A stretch of 64,000 nt of DNA from Desulfovibrio sp. DV (GCF_001936595.1 NZ_MLBG01000003.1:1-64000); one strand, 5' to 3'; positions 50,462 through 60,124 are shown, numbered from the stretch's first letter. Numbers and translations: made by a program. Notes: generated by a model not told the origin, from the letters alone.

Positions 50462-51040
50462 ATGCCAATTAGAACCCTCATGCTCCAACTGGCGTTGGTT
50501 GCAGGCATGTTCCTGCTTCCAGCCTTCTCCGCGGCTGGCGATCACCCCGGGAACGGGTATCGACACGGGCAATCTGACGATGGGCCGCAAAGACGCGGCA
50601 AGCGCCACAATGAGGCACAGGGCACCGGCTTTGTGGTGAACAGCGATTACGTCGCTTCCTGTGGCGGCTGCCACGTCGCCTACGTGCCGCAACTGCTGCC
50701 GCGCCCGTCCTGGGAACAAATTCTTTCCCGATTGGACGACCACTTCGGCAGTGCCGTCGTTTTGTCGGACCAGGAAAAAAACACTGTGTCCGGCTATCTG
50801 CTGACCAACGCAGCAGACGTGACCCCCATGAAGCTCGGCCGGCGGATCGTCCACAGCCTAAGTGGCACAGTGCCGGCCAGGATCACCGACATCCCCTACA
50901 TTCTCCACAAGCACCGCGGCCTTTCGGCCGAGGTCCTTGCCCGCAAGAGCGTCAATTCCCTGGCCAACTGCGTGGCCTGCCATCCCGGGGCAGCAAGCGC
51001 CCGGTTTGACGACGACCAGGTCGCCATCCCCGCGCCATAA
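50462..51040 (+). CDS. Periplasmic diheme cytochrome c (DHC type)
   Basis: 192 residues with a signal peptide (IRTLMLQLALVAGMFLLPAF). Two haem attachment motifs are present: CGGCH in SDYVASCGGCHVAYVPQLLP and CVACH in SLANCVACHPGAASARFDD. The spacing and the LPRPSWEQILSRLDDHFG segment fit the diheme cytochrome DHC family. Fifth ligands are the CxxCH histidines; several other His (DHFG, HKHRG) could be distal ligands. It should act in periplasmic electron transfer. AGGAGAGA precedes the ATG. Confidence 0.9.
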   Translation: MPIRTLMLQLALVAGMFLLPAFSAAGDHPGNGYRHGQSDDGPQRRGKRHNEAQGTGFVVNSDYVASCGGCHVAYVPQLLPRPSWEQILSRLDDHFGSAVVLSDQEKNTVSGYLLTNAADVTPMKLGRRIVHSLSGTVPARITDIPYILHKHRGLSAEVLARKSVNSLANCVACHPGAASARFDDDQVAIPAP

Positions 51041-51058
51041 GGCTGGCTCGATACAGAC

Positions 51059-51161
51059 ACCGTCATGCACGCCCCTCCGGCCCGGTCCACCCGGCCGCCG
51101 CTGCCTATCTGGCCGACTGCGACGAACTGGGCATGGGCACGGCCGCAACTGCCCGGACGGA
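51059..51161 (+). pseudogene. Decayed fragment of a NifX-like gene
   Basis: This stretch aligns to the 3' end of the intact gene (about 48778-48890): ACCGTCAT, CGGTCCAC, GGCCGCCG, TGCCTATCTGGCC, GACGAACTG and GGCATGG recur in order. Relative to the intact copy it has a 12-base deletion and at least two single-base gaps, which break the frame, and it has no start. It is therefore a relic of a duplicated or rearranged copy. Confidence 0.75.
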
Positions 51162-51445
51162 TCATTTTCCACCAACCCCGGCGAAATCCGGGAGAGCCCC
51201 GCCTCTCCCGGCTCCCCTCCCCCGAAACCCAGCCCAGGGTTCCCCCGGCCCCAGGTGGCTGCGCAGCCATACTCCGGGGCAGGCAGCAGCTCCGCAGGAA
51301 AATTCCACCGTCAATTCGTAAAACTTGAAGACAAAGACAATAGCCTGAATATATGGATAATTTTCCTGACGACGGATTGTTCCTAACGCTCTTAGCCCTT
51401 TTTATTCCTCCCTTTATCCCCTTCTCACACTACCCGCCCCACCCG

Positions 51446-51476
51446 TTGACACAAGGCAATCATAATCCCATATAAC
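51446..51476 (+). promoter_or_regulatory. Promoter of the cobalamin riboswitch-nrdD transcript
   Basis: TTGACA at 51446-51451 and TATAAC at 51471-51476, with a long 19-bp spacer; CATATA would give 17 bp. It stands just before the riboswitch, so transcription should begin near 51483. The preceding stretch 51162-51440 holds no gene. Confidence 0.6.
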
Positions 51477-51483
51477 TTGGCTG

Positions 51484-51690
51484 CGTTGGTGTCCGCCTGT
51501 CGGCAACCCGCCGACAGCGGAACCGTAAGAGGGAATCCGGTTGAAATCCGGAACTGCCCCGCAGCGGTGAGCGAAAACGAACCCCGCCAAAAGCACTGGA
51601 CCACCACACGGTCCGGGAAGCGGCGGGTACTAGAAATCCGGCCCGAATACGGCCGCCATGTTCGCAAGTCCGAAGACCTGCCAACGCCCG
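51484..51690 (+). ncRNA. Cobalamin riboswitch upstream of nrdD
   Basis: Conserved class features in order: GAGGGAATCCGG with matching GAAATCCGG (51529-51552), the B12 box ACTGCCCCGCAGCGGTGA (51553-51570), GCACTGG (51593-51599) and AAGTCCGAAGACCTGCC (51666-51682). A CGCCGGTTG-CCCA-CAACCGGCG hairpin follows directly (51689-51710) and may be part of the expression platform. It should turn the B12-independent class III reductase down when cobalamin is plentiful. Confidence 0.95.
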
Positions 51691-51823
51691 CCGGTTGCCC
51701 ACAACCGGCGTCCGACCTGGGAGCCTCGCGGGAGGGCTGCCCGGCCTGCCATGACGCCGCGCGCGTCCTGTGGCTGCCGTCCGCCCCCCCTTTTTGCAAA
51801 TAGCCTCGACAGGGAGAACACGC

Positions 51824-54019
51824 ATGTCCGAGCCGATGGAACACGGCAATCTGGCCCTTTTTTCTGATCACCCCACCACCGCCCAAGCCAATGGCCCCCT
51901 GCGGACCGATCAGCCGGCCGTTGCCGCCGTACCCTCGCGCATCCGCAAACGCGACGGGCAGATCGTCGCCTTTGACGTGGACAAGATTCTCTCGGCCGTG
52001 CGCCGGGCCGGCGCAGCCACCGGCGAGTTCGGCGAGGACGAAGCCTGGCTCCTGACCGCCCAGGCCGTCAAAGTCCTTTCCCACCGCTTCATCGGCCAGA
52101 TTCCGGACATCGAGCGCATCCAGGACATCGTGGAGCAGGCGCTGGTCTCGGCCAACCATTTCCGCACCATGCGCGCCTACTCCGTCTACCGCGAACAGCG
52201 CGCCCGGCTGCGCGAAGACAAAAAGACCGTGGTGGACGTGGCCGCTTCGATCAACGAATACCTCGACCGCCAGGATTGGCGCGTCTCGGCCAACGCCAAC
52301 CAGGGCTATTCGCTGGGCGGCCTGATCTTAAACGTCTCGGGCAAGGTCGTGGCCAACTACTGGCTTTCCCACGTCTACCCGCCCGAAGTCGGCGCGGCCC
52401 ACCGCGACGGCGACGTCCATATCCACGACCTCGACATGCTGTGCGGCTACTGCGCCGGCTGGTCGCTGCGGATGCTTTTGACCGAGGGCCTCAACGGCGT
52501 GCCCGGCAAGGTGGAGGCCAAGCCGCCCAAGCATCTCTCCAGCGCCGTAGGCCAGATCGTCAACTTCCTGGGCACGCTGCAAAACGAATGGGCCGGCGCC
52601 CAGGCCTTTTCCTCTTTCGATACCTACATGGCCCCGTTTCTGCGCAAGGATAATCTCGACTACGCCGAAGTGCGCCAGTGCATCCAGGAGTTGATCTACA
52701 ACTTGAACGTGCCCTCGCGCTGGGGCACCCAGACGCCCTTTACCAACCTGACCTTTGACTGGACCTGCCCGGAGGATCTGGCCAAGGACCACCCGGTCAT
52801 CGGCGGCCAAGAGATGCCGTTCACCTACGGCGACCTGCAGGCCGAGATGGACATGATCAACCGGGCCTACATCGAAGTCATGACTGCCGGCGACGCCAAG
52901 GGCCGGGTGTTCACCTTCCCCATCCCGACCTACAACATCACCAAGGATTTCCCCTGGGAGTCGCCCAATGTGGATATCCTGTTCGAGATGACGGCCAAGT
53001 ACGGGCTGCCCTACTTCCAGAATTTCCTCAATTCCGACCTCACCCCCAACATGGTGCGGTCCATGTGCTGCCGGCTGCAGCTCGACCTGCGCGAACTCTT
53101 AAAGCGCGGCAACGGCCTTTTCGGCAGCGCCGAGCAGACCGGATCGGTCGGTGTGGTCACCATCAACTGCGCCCGCCTGGGCTATACCCATCGCGGCGAC
53201 GAAAAGGGCCTGCTCGCCCGCCTCGACGCCCTGCTGGAGATCGCCCGCACCAGCCTTGAGATCAAGCGCAAGGAAATAAGCCGCCGCATGGACGCCGGCC
53301 TTTTCCCCTATACCAAGCGCTACCTCGGGTCGCTGCGCAACCACTTCTCGACCATCGGCGTCAACGGCATAAACGAGATGATCCGCAACTTCACCGGCGG
53401 CTCCGATGACCTGACCACCGAAACCGGCCACGCCATGGCCGTCCGCCTGCTCGACCATGTGCGCGCCCGCATGACCGTCTTCCAGGAAGAAACCGGCCAC
53501 CTCTACAACCTGGAAGCCACCCCGGCCGAAGGCACCACCTACCGCTTCGCCCGCGAGGACAAAAAGCGCTTCCCGGCCATCCTGCAGGCCGGCACGCCGG
53601 AAAAACCGTACTACACCAACTCCTCCCAGCTGCCGGTCGGGTTCACCGACGATCCCTTCGAGGCCCTGTCCCGGCAGGAGGAGCTCCAGCGCAAATACAC
53701 CGGCGGCACGGTGCTCCACCTCTACATGGGTGAGCGCATCTCCAGCGCCGAGGCTTGCAAAAAGCTCGTGCAGCGCGCCCTGTCCGGCTTCGCCCTGCCC
53801 TATGTCACGGTGACGCCGACGTTTTCCATCTGCGACATCCACGGCTACCTCGACGGCGAACACGTCTCCTGCCCCACCTGCGCCGCCGAAGGCCGCGAGC
53901 AGGCCTGTGAGATCTGGACCCGGGTCATGGGCTACTACCGCCCCAAATCCGCGTTCAACGTGGGCAAGCAGGGTGAATACGACGACCGGATCTGCTTCAG
54001 CGAGCCGGCGGCACTGTAG
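51824..54019 (+). CDS. nrdD: Anaerobic (class III) ribonucleoside-triphosphate reductase
   Basis: 731 residues from the ATG at 51824 (AGGGAGA upstream). An ATP-cone (about 35-125, RIRKRDGQIVAFDVDKILSA) gives allosteric control. The ten-stranded barrel carries substrate-site segments such as DVHIHDLDMLCGYCAGWSL and TPNMVRSMCCRLQLDL with catalytic cysteines. The C-terminus has a zinc-binding set of cysteines (ICDIHG..., CPTC) and the glycyl radical site in VMGYYRPKSAFNVGKQGEYD, predicted Gly703, 28 residues from the end. It makes dNTPs without oxygen or B12. The activase nrdG is at 20404. A strong hairpin follows its stop. Confidence 0.95.
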   Translation: MSEPMEHGNLALFSDHPTTAQANGPLRTDQPAVAAVPSRIRKRDGQIVAFDVDKILSAVRRAGAATGEFGEDEAWLLTAQAVKVLSHRFIGQIPDIERIQDIVEQALVSANHFRTMRAYSVYREQRARLREDKKTVVDVAASINEYLDRQDWRVSANANQGYSLGGLILNVSGKVVANYWLSHVYPPEVGAAHRDGDVHIHDLDMLCGYCAGWSLRMLLTEGLNGVPGKVEAKPPKHLSSAVGQIVNFLGTLQNEWAGAQAFSSFDTYMAPFLRKDNLDYAEVRQCIQELIYNLNVPSRWGTQTPFTNLTFDWTCPEDLAKDHPVIGGQEMPFTYGDLQAEMDMINRAYIEVMTAGDAKGRVFTFPIPTYNITKDFPWESPNVDILFEMTAKYGLPYFQNFLNSDLTPNMVRSMCCRLQLDLRELLKRGNGLFGSAEQTGSVGVVTINCARLGYTHRGDEKGLLARLDALLEIARTSLEIKRKEISRRMDAGLFPYTKRYLGSLRNHFSTIGVNGINEMIRNFTGGSDDLTTETGHAMAVRLLDHVRARMTVFQEETGHLYNLEATPAEGTTYRFAREDKKRFPAILQAGTPEKPYYTNSSQLPVGFTDDPFEALSRQEELQRKYTGGTVLHLYMGERISSAEACKKLVQRALSGFALPYVTVTPTFSICDIHGYLDGEHVSCPTCAAEGREQACEIWTRVMGYYRPKSAFNVGKQGEYDDRICFSEPAAL

Positions 54020-54035
54020 GACGCAGGGCCAAAAC

Positions 54036-54089
54036 GAAGATGCCTTGCGGGGCCAAGGGGGCATTCCCTTGGCCGCGTAAGGCATCTTC
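54036..54089 (+). terminator. Long hairpin after nrdD
   Basis: GAAGATGCCTT (54036-54046) pairs with AAGGCATCTTC (54079-54089), and an inner GGCCAAGGG / CCCTTGGCC stem closes a short loop. No long T-run follows, so it may be a processing or pause site rather than a strict intrinsic terminator. Confidence 0.7.
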
Positions 54090-54144
54090 CCGTCTTGTCC
54101 GGCCCGCTTCGCCCATTGCCTTGGCAACGCGCCTCCCCCCTTCA

Positions 54145-54200
54145 TCCCTTGGGGGGTCCGGGGGCCTCAGGCCCCCGGCCGCCGGAGGCATCTCCCGCTC
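54145..54200 (-). repeat. Dispersed intergenic hairpin element, copy 9
   Basis: Core CCGGGGGCCT-C-AGGCCCCCGG (54158-54178) with GGCCGCCGGAGGC beside it, about 60 nt past the stop of the minus-strand gene at 54249 and oriented with it. The GGCCT/AGGCC variant again shows paired changes in both arms. Confidence 0.78.
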
Positions 54201-54248
54201 TTCTTCCAGGCGGCCGAAGGCCTCTCCCCCCTCTCCCAATGGACGGCA

Positions 54249-54866
54249 TCAGGCCGAGCCGCCAAGGGTCGTGGCCGCGGTGTTGCCGCTGCTCGACGAA
54301 CTCGAACTGTCTTCATTCTGGAGCGCCTCGGCGTACTCGGTCTGGAGTTGGGCCAATTCGGTTTGCAACTCCAGCTTCTGCGTCTTCTTTTCGTCCTCGG
54401 GCAGTTGCTCGCTCTCAAGCTTCTCAATTTCCTTTTGTACCTGCTGGATCTGTTCCTTGAGTTCGTCCGAAGTGGTGGTGTCCTCCGAATCGTCCTCCGA
54501 ATCGCTGCTGTTGCCCGAGCCGGCCTGCATGGCCCCGCCGCTGCCCTTGGCCGAGGCCGCGCCAGCCGATGCGGTCGCGGTGGCGGCCGTGCCGGTGGCC
54601 GAGGCGTCATCGGTTTCTTCGGCTTCGGTTCCGGTGGCGTCCGTGGCCGTGGCCGCATTGGCGTTGCTGGCTGTCTGGCCCGTGGCCAGGCTGTAGGCCA
54701 GGGCTTTGGCCTCGTCGGAAATGGTCACGGTGTCGCCGGAAGCGGAAGTGCTCGAAGACGAACCGTCCGAGGCCGCCTTGGCGGTGGCCGTGAGGCTTGC
54801 GCTTGAAGACGTCATGGTTTGCGAAGTATTTGCGTACAGGGACAGGGACGTATCGATGGCTGCCAT
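54249..54866 (-). CDS. Ser/Ala-rich low-complexity protein, probable flagellar-regulon protein
   Basis: 205 residues with no signal peptide. The first 30 residues (ATGs at 54866) are Ser/Thr-rich, then DTVTISDEAKALAYSLATGQ (about 45-64), a motif frequent in Desulfovibrio flagellar-regulon proteins, then a long Ala/Thr/Gly/Ser linker (about 65-125), a coiled-coil of about 60 residues (DELKEQIQQVQKEIEKLESE, QLELQTELAQLQTEY-like) and a Ser tail. AAAGGAGG lies before the ATG, and a sigma-28 type promoter is placed right upstream. It is likely a secreted or filament-associated protein; the exact role is unknown. Confidence 0.8.
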   Translation of the reverse strand: MAAIDTSLSLYANTSQTMTSSSASLTATAKAASDGSSSSTSASGDTVTISDEAKALAYSLATGQTASNANAATATDATGTEAEETDDASATGTAATATASAGAASAKGSGGAMQAGSGNSSDSEDDSEDTTTSDELKEQIQQVQKEIEKLESEQLPEDEKKTQKLELQTELAQLQTEYAEALQNEDSSSSSSSGNTAATTLGGSA

Positions 54867-54890
54867 GGCAACCTCCTTTTGTATGCGAAC

Positions 54891-54917
54891 CTATCGGCTG
54901 GAATCATGGCCTGTTTA
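54891..54917 (-). promoter_or_regulatory. Sigma-28 (FliA) promoter
   Basis: On the minus strand TAAACAGG (54917-54910) and GCCGATAG (54898-54891) are separated by exactly 11 bp, close to the consensus TAAAGTTT-N11-GCCGATAA. It ends 25 bp before the ATG at 54866. Confidence 0.8.
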
Positions 54918-55013
54918 GGTCTGCAAGATATTTTTTTCAACAATACTTTTTCAAAAAAACTGTATCTTTTGCGTCATCCTGACGTCCTGCTCCACACCAT
55001 TACACACAAAGCA

Positions 55014-55047
55014 AAGGCAGCCGATGCATTCCTGCATCGGCTGCCTT
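55014..55047. repeat. 15-bp perfect hairpin in a gene-free interval
   Basis: Arms 55014-55028 and 55033-55047 (AAGGCAGCCGATGCA / TGCATCGGCTGCCTT) with a TTCC loop. No T-run follows on the plus strand. The interval 55048-55525 shows no gene I can support; it may end transcripts from the minus-strand gene at 55526 or form a short RNA. Confidence 0.6.
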
Positions 55048-55525
55048 CATAAAATGTGTCGGCAAAGCGTCAGCCGCCTGCCGGACCGTTCGTCAGATCA
55101 AAGCCTGTCGACCCTGCTCATAATAAAAGACGCCGGCCGCGAGCACACGGTTACACGGATAACGGGTCATTCGGGAAACCGGCCGAAAAAACAACCGGGA
55201 CAAGAAGCCAAACGCGCGGCGCACAAGACCAAAAGACTGTTTGGCAAAGGCTCGCGCGGGCCCCCTCTGGCGGCCTGCGGCCACAGGGGCCAGACCGGAA
55301 CCTGGCCGCCAAAGCCATGGCCGCAACCCGATACCGGGAAGCAGGGATGGGCCAGAACCAACCGCATCCGCCGGTCCTGCCGGCCGGGCGGGGCAGCCTC
55401 CCCGGCATAACCCGCCGGCCCTGTGTGGCGTCCGCAAAAAAGCAGTTCTATTTTTTACGTATAAAAACGGCCACTTAAACTGACTGGCGCGCCAAGCAGC
55501 GCCACGGCATTTCCCAAAGGCAACC

Positions 55526-58003
55526 CTAGACCGGCGAGCAGCCGCAGCCGCCGTCCAGGGCCTGGCGAATCAGCAGCAGGGCCGCGTCCTTGTCCACCGG
55601 ACGCGAGAACATGAAGCCCTGGGCCTTGTCGCAGTCGGCAAAGCGCAGCTTGTCGAGCTGGTCCTGATGCTCGACCCCCTCGGCAATGACGGTCAACCCC
55701 AGGCTGCGGGCCAGGGCGATGATGGATTTGACGATTTCCTGGCTCTCGCCGTTGCAGTCGTCGCCGCTGATAAAGGACCGGTCGATCTTGAGATGGTCGA
55801 TGGGCAGCTGGCGCAGATAGGACAGGGAGGAATAGCCGGTGCCGAAATCGTCAATGGCGATCTTGACGCCAAGCGCCTTCAAACGGTTGAGCTCGCCGGC
55901 CGTATGCTGGGCGTCGTGCATGAGCACCGACTCGGTGATTTCAAGCTTGAGGCAGGCCGGGTCCAGGTCGGTTTCGGCCAGAACCCCGGACACATGCTCC
56001 ACCAGCCCGTCCTTGACGAACTGGCGGCAGGACACGTTGACGCTGACCGAAAGCGCCCCGGCCTCGGGCATCGCCAGCTGCCAGTCGCGCAACTGGCGGC
56101 AGGCCTCGCTGATGACGAACCGGCCAAGGGGCAGGATCAGCCCGGTCTCCTCGGCCAGGGGAATGAACCGCACCGGCGGCACCAGCCCCCGCACCGGATG
56201 GTCCCAGCGCACCAGGGCCTCGAATCCCTCGATCCGCCCGCTCTGGACATCGACAATGGGCTGGTAATGGAGCAGCAGCTCGCCCCTCTCCAGGGCGGCG
56301 CGCAGATCGGCCTCCAGGGTGATGGCGTCGAGAATCTCCTGGTGCATCTGGCGGTCAAAGATCATGGAGGTGCGGCCCGATTCCTTGGCCCGGTACATGG
56401 CGATGTCGGCGTCGCGCAGGATGTCCTCGGCGCGTTCATACTCCCGGGTGCGCAGCACAATGCCGATGCTGGCCCCGGGCGTGACCGTTGCGCCACAAAG
56501 GCCGTAGGGCCTGGCCAGGACCGTGCCGATGCGCTCGACCACGGTCATGACTTCCTTTTGGGACTTCAGTTCCTCCAAAATGATGGCGAACTCGTCCCCG
56601 CCCAGGCGGGCCACGGTATCCATGGTGCGCACGCAGGACAACAGCCGCCGCGACACCTCGATGAGCAGCTGATCCCCGGCCTGATGCCCCAGGGTATCGT
56701 TTATACCCTTGAACTTGTTGAGATCAATCATGAGCACGGCGTACTGGTAGTTGCTGCGGCGCTTGCCGCGCGTCAGGGCCCGGTCGAGGCGGTCGGCAAA
56801 CAGGCTGCGATTGGGCAGCCCGGTCAGGGCGTCGTGGAAAGCCTGATGGGTGATCTGCTCCTCAAAGGCCTTGCGCTCGGAAATATCCTGATAGATGTAG
56901 ACGATGCCCTGGGTGCGCCCGCCGATTTCAATGGGGAAGCCGATCATGGACACCGGGATGAGCCGGCCGTCGCGGTGCAGGCGGAAGGTCTCGCGCACCA
57001 GCGGGCTCCCGGACAGGATGGCGTTTCGGGTGCTCTCGCACTCGCCAAGCAGATGCTCGGGCACGATATAGGTGCGCATCCCGAAGCCCTTGATCTCCTC
57101 GGCCTTGAAGCCAAAGAGATCTTCAAATGCCCGGTTGGCGTCGACGATGTTGCGGTGCATGTCAATGAGCGCAATGGCCTGGGGCGAATTGGCAAAAAGC
57201 TGGTCGAAATAGGCCCGCTGGGCGGCGAGCTGTTCCTCGGCCCGCTTGCGGTCGGTGATGTCCACCACCGTGCCCTCGTAATAGACGGCCTCGCCGGCGG
57301 CGTTGCGCACCACCCGGGCGTTTTCCGAGATCCAGATGACGGCCCCGTCTTTTTTGCGGATCTGCGACTCGAAGTTGTGCACCTCGTCATGGGCCGAGAG
57401 CAGGCGCACGAAGTCGTCGCGGCGGCGGGGATCGACATAGAGCTGGTTTTTGATGTCCCGGAAATGCTCGGTCATCTCGAAGACGGAGACAAAGCCGTAG
57501 ATGCGGGCCAGGGTGCGGTTGGCTTCCAGGTAGCGGCCGCCGGGCGTGGTCTGGAAGATGCCCTCCACCGCGTTTTCAAAAATGGAGCGGTACTTGCGCT
57601 CGGCCGCGTCGAGCTGTTCCTCGGCCCGGCGACGGCCGGAAATGTCGCGGAAGATGACGCACGAGACGATGCGGCCGCCAACCACCCCCACCGGGAACTG
57701 GGACAGGCTCACGTCCACGGTGCCGCCGTCGCGCGCCCCCCAGCGGGTTTCCCGCAAAAAGGCCGAGCCGGACAGGCTCCAGACCTCGCCGGCCCCGTCG
57801 AGGCCCCGGCCCACGGCCGGACGCACCACCTCCCGCAGGTCGTGCCCCACGACCTCGGCCGCCTCCACGCCGAAAAGGGCCTCAAAGGCGGGATTGACCT
57901 GGAGCACGATGCCGTCGGCGTCGCGCAAAAGGACTGCGTTTGGGGTACAGTGAAAGATGCGCCGAAAGACGTCTTCCGACAGTTCGGCAGACGGATGCGT
58001 CAT
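55526..58003 (-). CDS. Multi-PAS GGDEF-EAL c-di-GMP turnover protein
   Basis: 825 residues from the ATG at 58003; a TTG 18 bp upstream is a poor alternative. Three PAS domains occupy about 15-125, 130-260 and 265-385 (signs include VNPAFEALFGV, YGFVSVFEMTEHFRD and VDANRAFEDLFGF). The GGDEF domain has an intact GGDEF at 468-472, and the EAL domain an intact EAL at 595-597 (GFEALVRW) with the later ESVLMH and KIAIDDFGTGYSSLSYL. Both synthesis and breakdown of c-di-GMP are possible, with PAS inputs deciding. No membrane helix is seen, so it is cytoplasmic. Confidence 0.94.
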   Translation of the reverse strand: MTHPSAELSEDVFRRIFHCTPNAVLLRDADGIVLQVNPAFEALFGVEAAEVVGHDLREVVRPAVGRGLDGAGEVWSLSGSAFLRETRWGARDGGTVDVSLSQFPVGVVGGRIVSCVIFRDISGRRRAEEQLDAAERKYRSIFENAVEGIFQTTPGGRYLEANRTLARIYGFVSVFEMTEHFRDIKNQLYVDPRRRDDFVRLLSAHDEVHNFESQIRKKDGAVIWISENARVVRNAAGEAVYYEGTVVDITDRKRAEEQLAAQRAYFDQLFANSPQAIALIDMHRNIVDANRAFEDLFGFKAEEIKGFGMRTYIVPEHLLGECESTRNAILSGSPLVRETFRLHRDGRLIPVSMIGFPIEIGGRTQGIVYIYQDISERKAFEEQITHQAFHDALTGLPNRSLFADRLDRALTRGKRRSNYQYAVLMIDLNKFKGINDTLGHQAGDQLLIEVSRRLLSCVRTMDTVARLGGDEFAIILEELKSQKEVMTVVERIGTVLARPYGLCGATVTPGASIGIVLRTREYERAEDILRDADIAMYRAKESGRTSMIFDRQMHQEILDAITLEADLRAALERGELLLHYQPIVDVQSGRIEGFEALVRWDHPVRGLVPPVRFIPLAEETGLILPLGRFVISEACRQLRDWQLAMPEAGALSVSVNVSCRQFVKDGLVEHVSGVLAETDLDPACLKLEITESVLMHDAQHTAGELNRLKALGVKIAIDDFGTGYSSLSYLRQLPIDHLKIDRSFISGDDCNGESQEIVKSIIALARSLGLTVIAEGVEHQDQLDKLRFADCDKAQGFMFSRPVDKDAALLLIRQALDGGCGCSPV

Positions 58004-58242
58004 GACTACCGCCTTGGGCAAAAGTGACGGGCATGTAGCAAGGGCAATACCAAAATGTCAATGTCACGAAATTATTGGAAAATTGATTATTGACTCCGGC
58101 AACATGGCGACATTTTTGGCAATGGGGCCACACTTTTGGTCCAGGCCGGGCCGGACCTATTTGACCCCCCGGCGATTTTCACCTAGCTTTTCCGTTTCTT
58201 GCGGCCCCATGCCGCCATCCATACAATCCACGAGGTCCCGCC

Positions 58243-59943
58243 ATGACCGCACCCAACGCGGACGATTCGGCCAAATCCGCCCCGGCTCCGGCCCGGGATT
58301 TCATCCGCCAGATTGTCGACGAAGACAACCGCACCGGCAAATGGGGCGGCCGCGTCCATACCCGGTTTCCGCCCGAACCAAACGGCTACCTGCACATCGG
58401 CCATGCCAAGTCCATCTGCCTCAATTTCGGCCTGGCCCGGGACTTCGGGGGCCTTTGCAACCTGCGCTTTGACGACACCAATCCGGCCAAGGAGGAAGTG
58501 GAATACGTCGACGCCATCAAGGACGACGTGCGCTGGCTCGGCTTTTCCTGGGACGACCGGATGTTTTACGCCTCGGATTATTTCGAGAAGCTCTACGCCT
58601 TTGCCGAGCAGCTCATCGAAAAGGGCCTGGCCTACGTCGACGACCTCACCCAGGAGGAAATCCGGGCCTACCGGGGGACCCTGACCGAGACCGGCAAGAA
58701 CAGCCCCTACCGGGACCGCGCCCCGGCTGAGAACCTCGACCTTTTCCGGCGGATGCGGGCCGGCGAATTTCCCGACGGGGCCAAGGTGCTGCGGGCGAAA
58801 ATCGACATGCAAAGCCCCAACGTGGTGCTGCGCGACCCGGTCATCTACCGCATCAAGCATGTGGAGCACCATCGCACGGGCAATACCTGGTGCATCTATC
58901 CCATGTACGACTACACCCATTGCATTTCCGACGCCCTGGAAGGCATCACCCATTCCATCTGCTCGCTGGAATTCGAGAACAACCGGCCGCTCTATGACTG
59001 GGTGCTTAACAACCTGCCGGTGCCCGGCCATCCGCAGCAGATCGAATTTGCCCGATTAAACCTGTCCTATACGGTCTTAAGCAAACGCAAGCTCATCCAG
59101 CTGGTCACGGAAAAGGCGGTCTCCGGCTGGGACGACCCCCGCCTGCCGACCCTGAGCGGCATCCGCCGCCGGGGCTACACCCCCGAAGCCATGCGGGATT
59201 TCTGCGAGCGCATCGGCGTGTCCAAGGCCGACAGCCAAGTGGACATGGCCCTTTTGGAACACTGCCTGCGCGAGGATTTAAACCGCCGGGCCAAGCGGCT
59301 CATGGCCGTGCTGCGCCCGCTCAAGCTCGTCATCGAGAACTATCCCGAGGGCAAGGTGGAGGACATCCACTTCCCCTATCATCCCGAGGACGAGTCCATG
59401 GGGGCGCGCACCGTGCCCTTTACCCGCGAACTCTATGTCGAACGCGACGACTTCATGGAAACGCCGGCCAAGAAATGGTTCCGGCTGGCCCCGGGGGCCG
59501 AGGTCCGTCTGCGCCACGCCTACTACGTGACCTGCACCGAGGTGATTAAAGACTCGGCCGGCGAGGTGGTGGAACTGCGCTGCACCCACGACCCGGCCAC
59601 CAAGGGCGGCTGGTCCGACGACGGCCGCAAGGTCAAGGGCACCATCCACTGGGTCTCGGCCGCCCACGCCCTGCCGGCCGAGGTGCGCCTGTACGACCGG
59701 CTTTTCACCAAGGAAAATCCGTCCGAGGGCAAGGGCGATTTCAAGGACTGGCTCAATCCCGACTCCCTCACCGTTGTGGCAAACGCGCTGATCGAACCGG
59801 CCTTGGCCGACATTGCCGTTGGCGAGAACGTCCAGTTCGAGCGGCTGGGCTATTTCTGCGTGGACAAGGATTCGACGGCGGCCAAGCGGGTGTTTAACCG
59901 CTCGGTGGCCCTTAAGGACTCCTGGGCCAAGGGCGGCCGGTAA
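58243..59943 (+). CDS. glnS: Glutaminyl-tRNA synthetase
   Basis: 566 residues, the usual length for bacterial GlnRS. HIGH is at 51-54 ([13 protein letters not shown]) and the KMSKS-equivalent VLSKRK at 278-283. [14 protein letters not shown] and [13 protein letters not shown] are typical catalytic-core segments, and the C-terminal anticodon-binding barrels follow ([12 protein letters not shown] onward). It charges tRNA-Gln directly, so Gln-tRNA amidotransferase may not be essential for Gln here. GAGG lies before the ATG. An intrinsic terminator follows. Confidence 0.96.
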   Translation: MTAPNADDSAKSAPAPARDFIRQIVDEDNRTGKWGGRVHTRFPPEPNGYLHIGHAKSICLNFGLARDFGGLCNLRFDDTNPAKEEVEYVDAIKDDVRWLGFSWDDRMFYASDYFEKLYAFAEQLIEKGLAYVDDLTQEEIRAYRGTLTETGKNSPYRDRAPAENLDLFRRMRAGEFPDGAKVLRAKIDMQSPNVVLRDPVIYRIKHVEHHRTGNTWCIYPMYDYTHCISDALEGITHSICSLEFENNRPLYDWVLNNLPVPGHPQQIEFARLNLSYTVLSKRKLIQLVTEKAVSGWDDPRLPTLSGIRRRGYTPEAMRDFCERIGVSKADSQVDMALLEHCLREDLNRRAKRLMAVLRPLKLVIENYPEGKVEDIHFPYHPEDESMGARTVPFTRELYVERDDFMETPAKKWFRLAPGAEVRLRHAYYVTCTEVIKDSAGEVVELRCTHDPATKGGWSDDGRKVKGTIHWVSAAHALPAEVRLYDRLFTKENPSEGKGDFKDWLNPDSLTVVANALIEPALADIAVGENVQFERLGYFCVDKDSTAAKRVFNRSVALKDSWAKGGR

Positions 59944-60013
59944 AACTATTTGAACGGCCGGCCCGGAGCCAAGGGCCGCCTGGGCCGGCGGCCGGCTGCC
60001 GGCCGGCAACGAA

Positions 60014-60051
60014 AAACGCGCGCATCAGGTGATGCGCGCGTTTCTTTTTTT
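60014..60051 (+). terminator. Intrinsic terminator after glnS
   Basis: AAACGCGCGCATCA (60014-60027) pairs with TGATGCGCGCGTTT (60030-60043), followed by a C and a T-run (60041-60051). Confidence 0.95.
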
Positions 60052-60124
60052 CACGGCAGCGGCGGCAGCGTGGCGGCAGGACCGGAACCAGCCGGCAACC
60101 AGAACCGGGCCGGCCCCATAAATG

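Noticed and set aside
58033-58062. TTGACA plus TACATG promoter for the GGDEF-EAL gene
   Set aside because: The -35 is perfect but the -10 matches only three of six positions at 18 bp; too weak to list as a feature.
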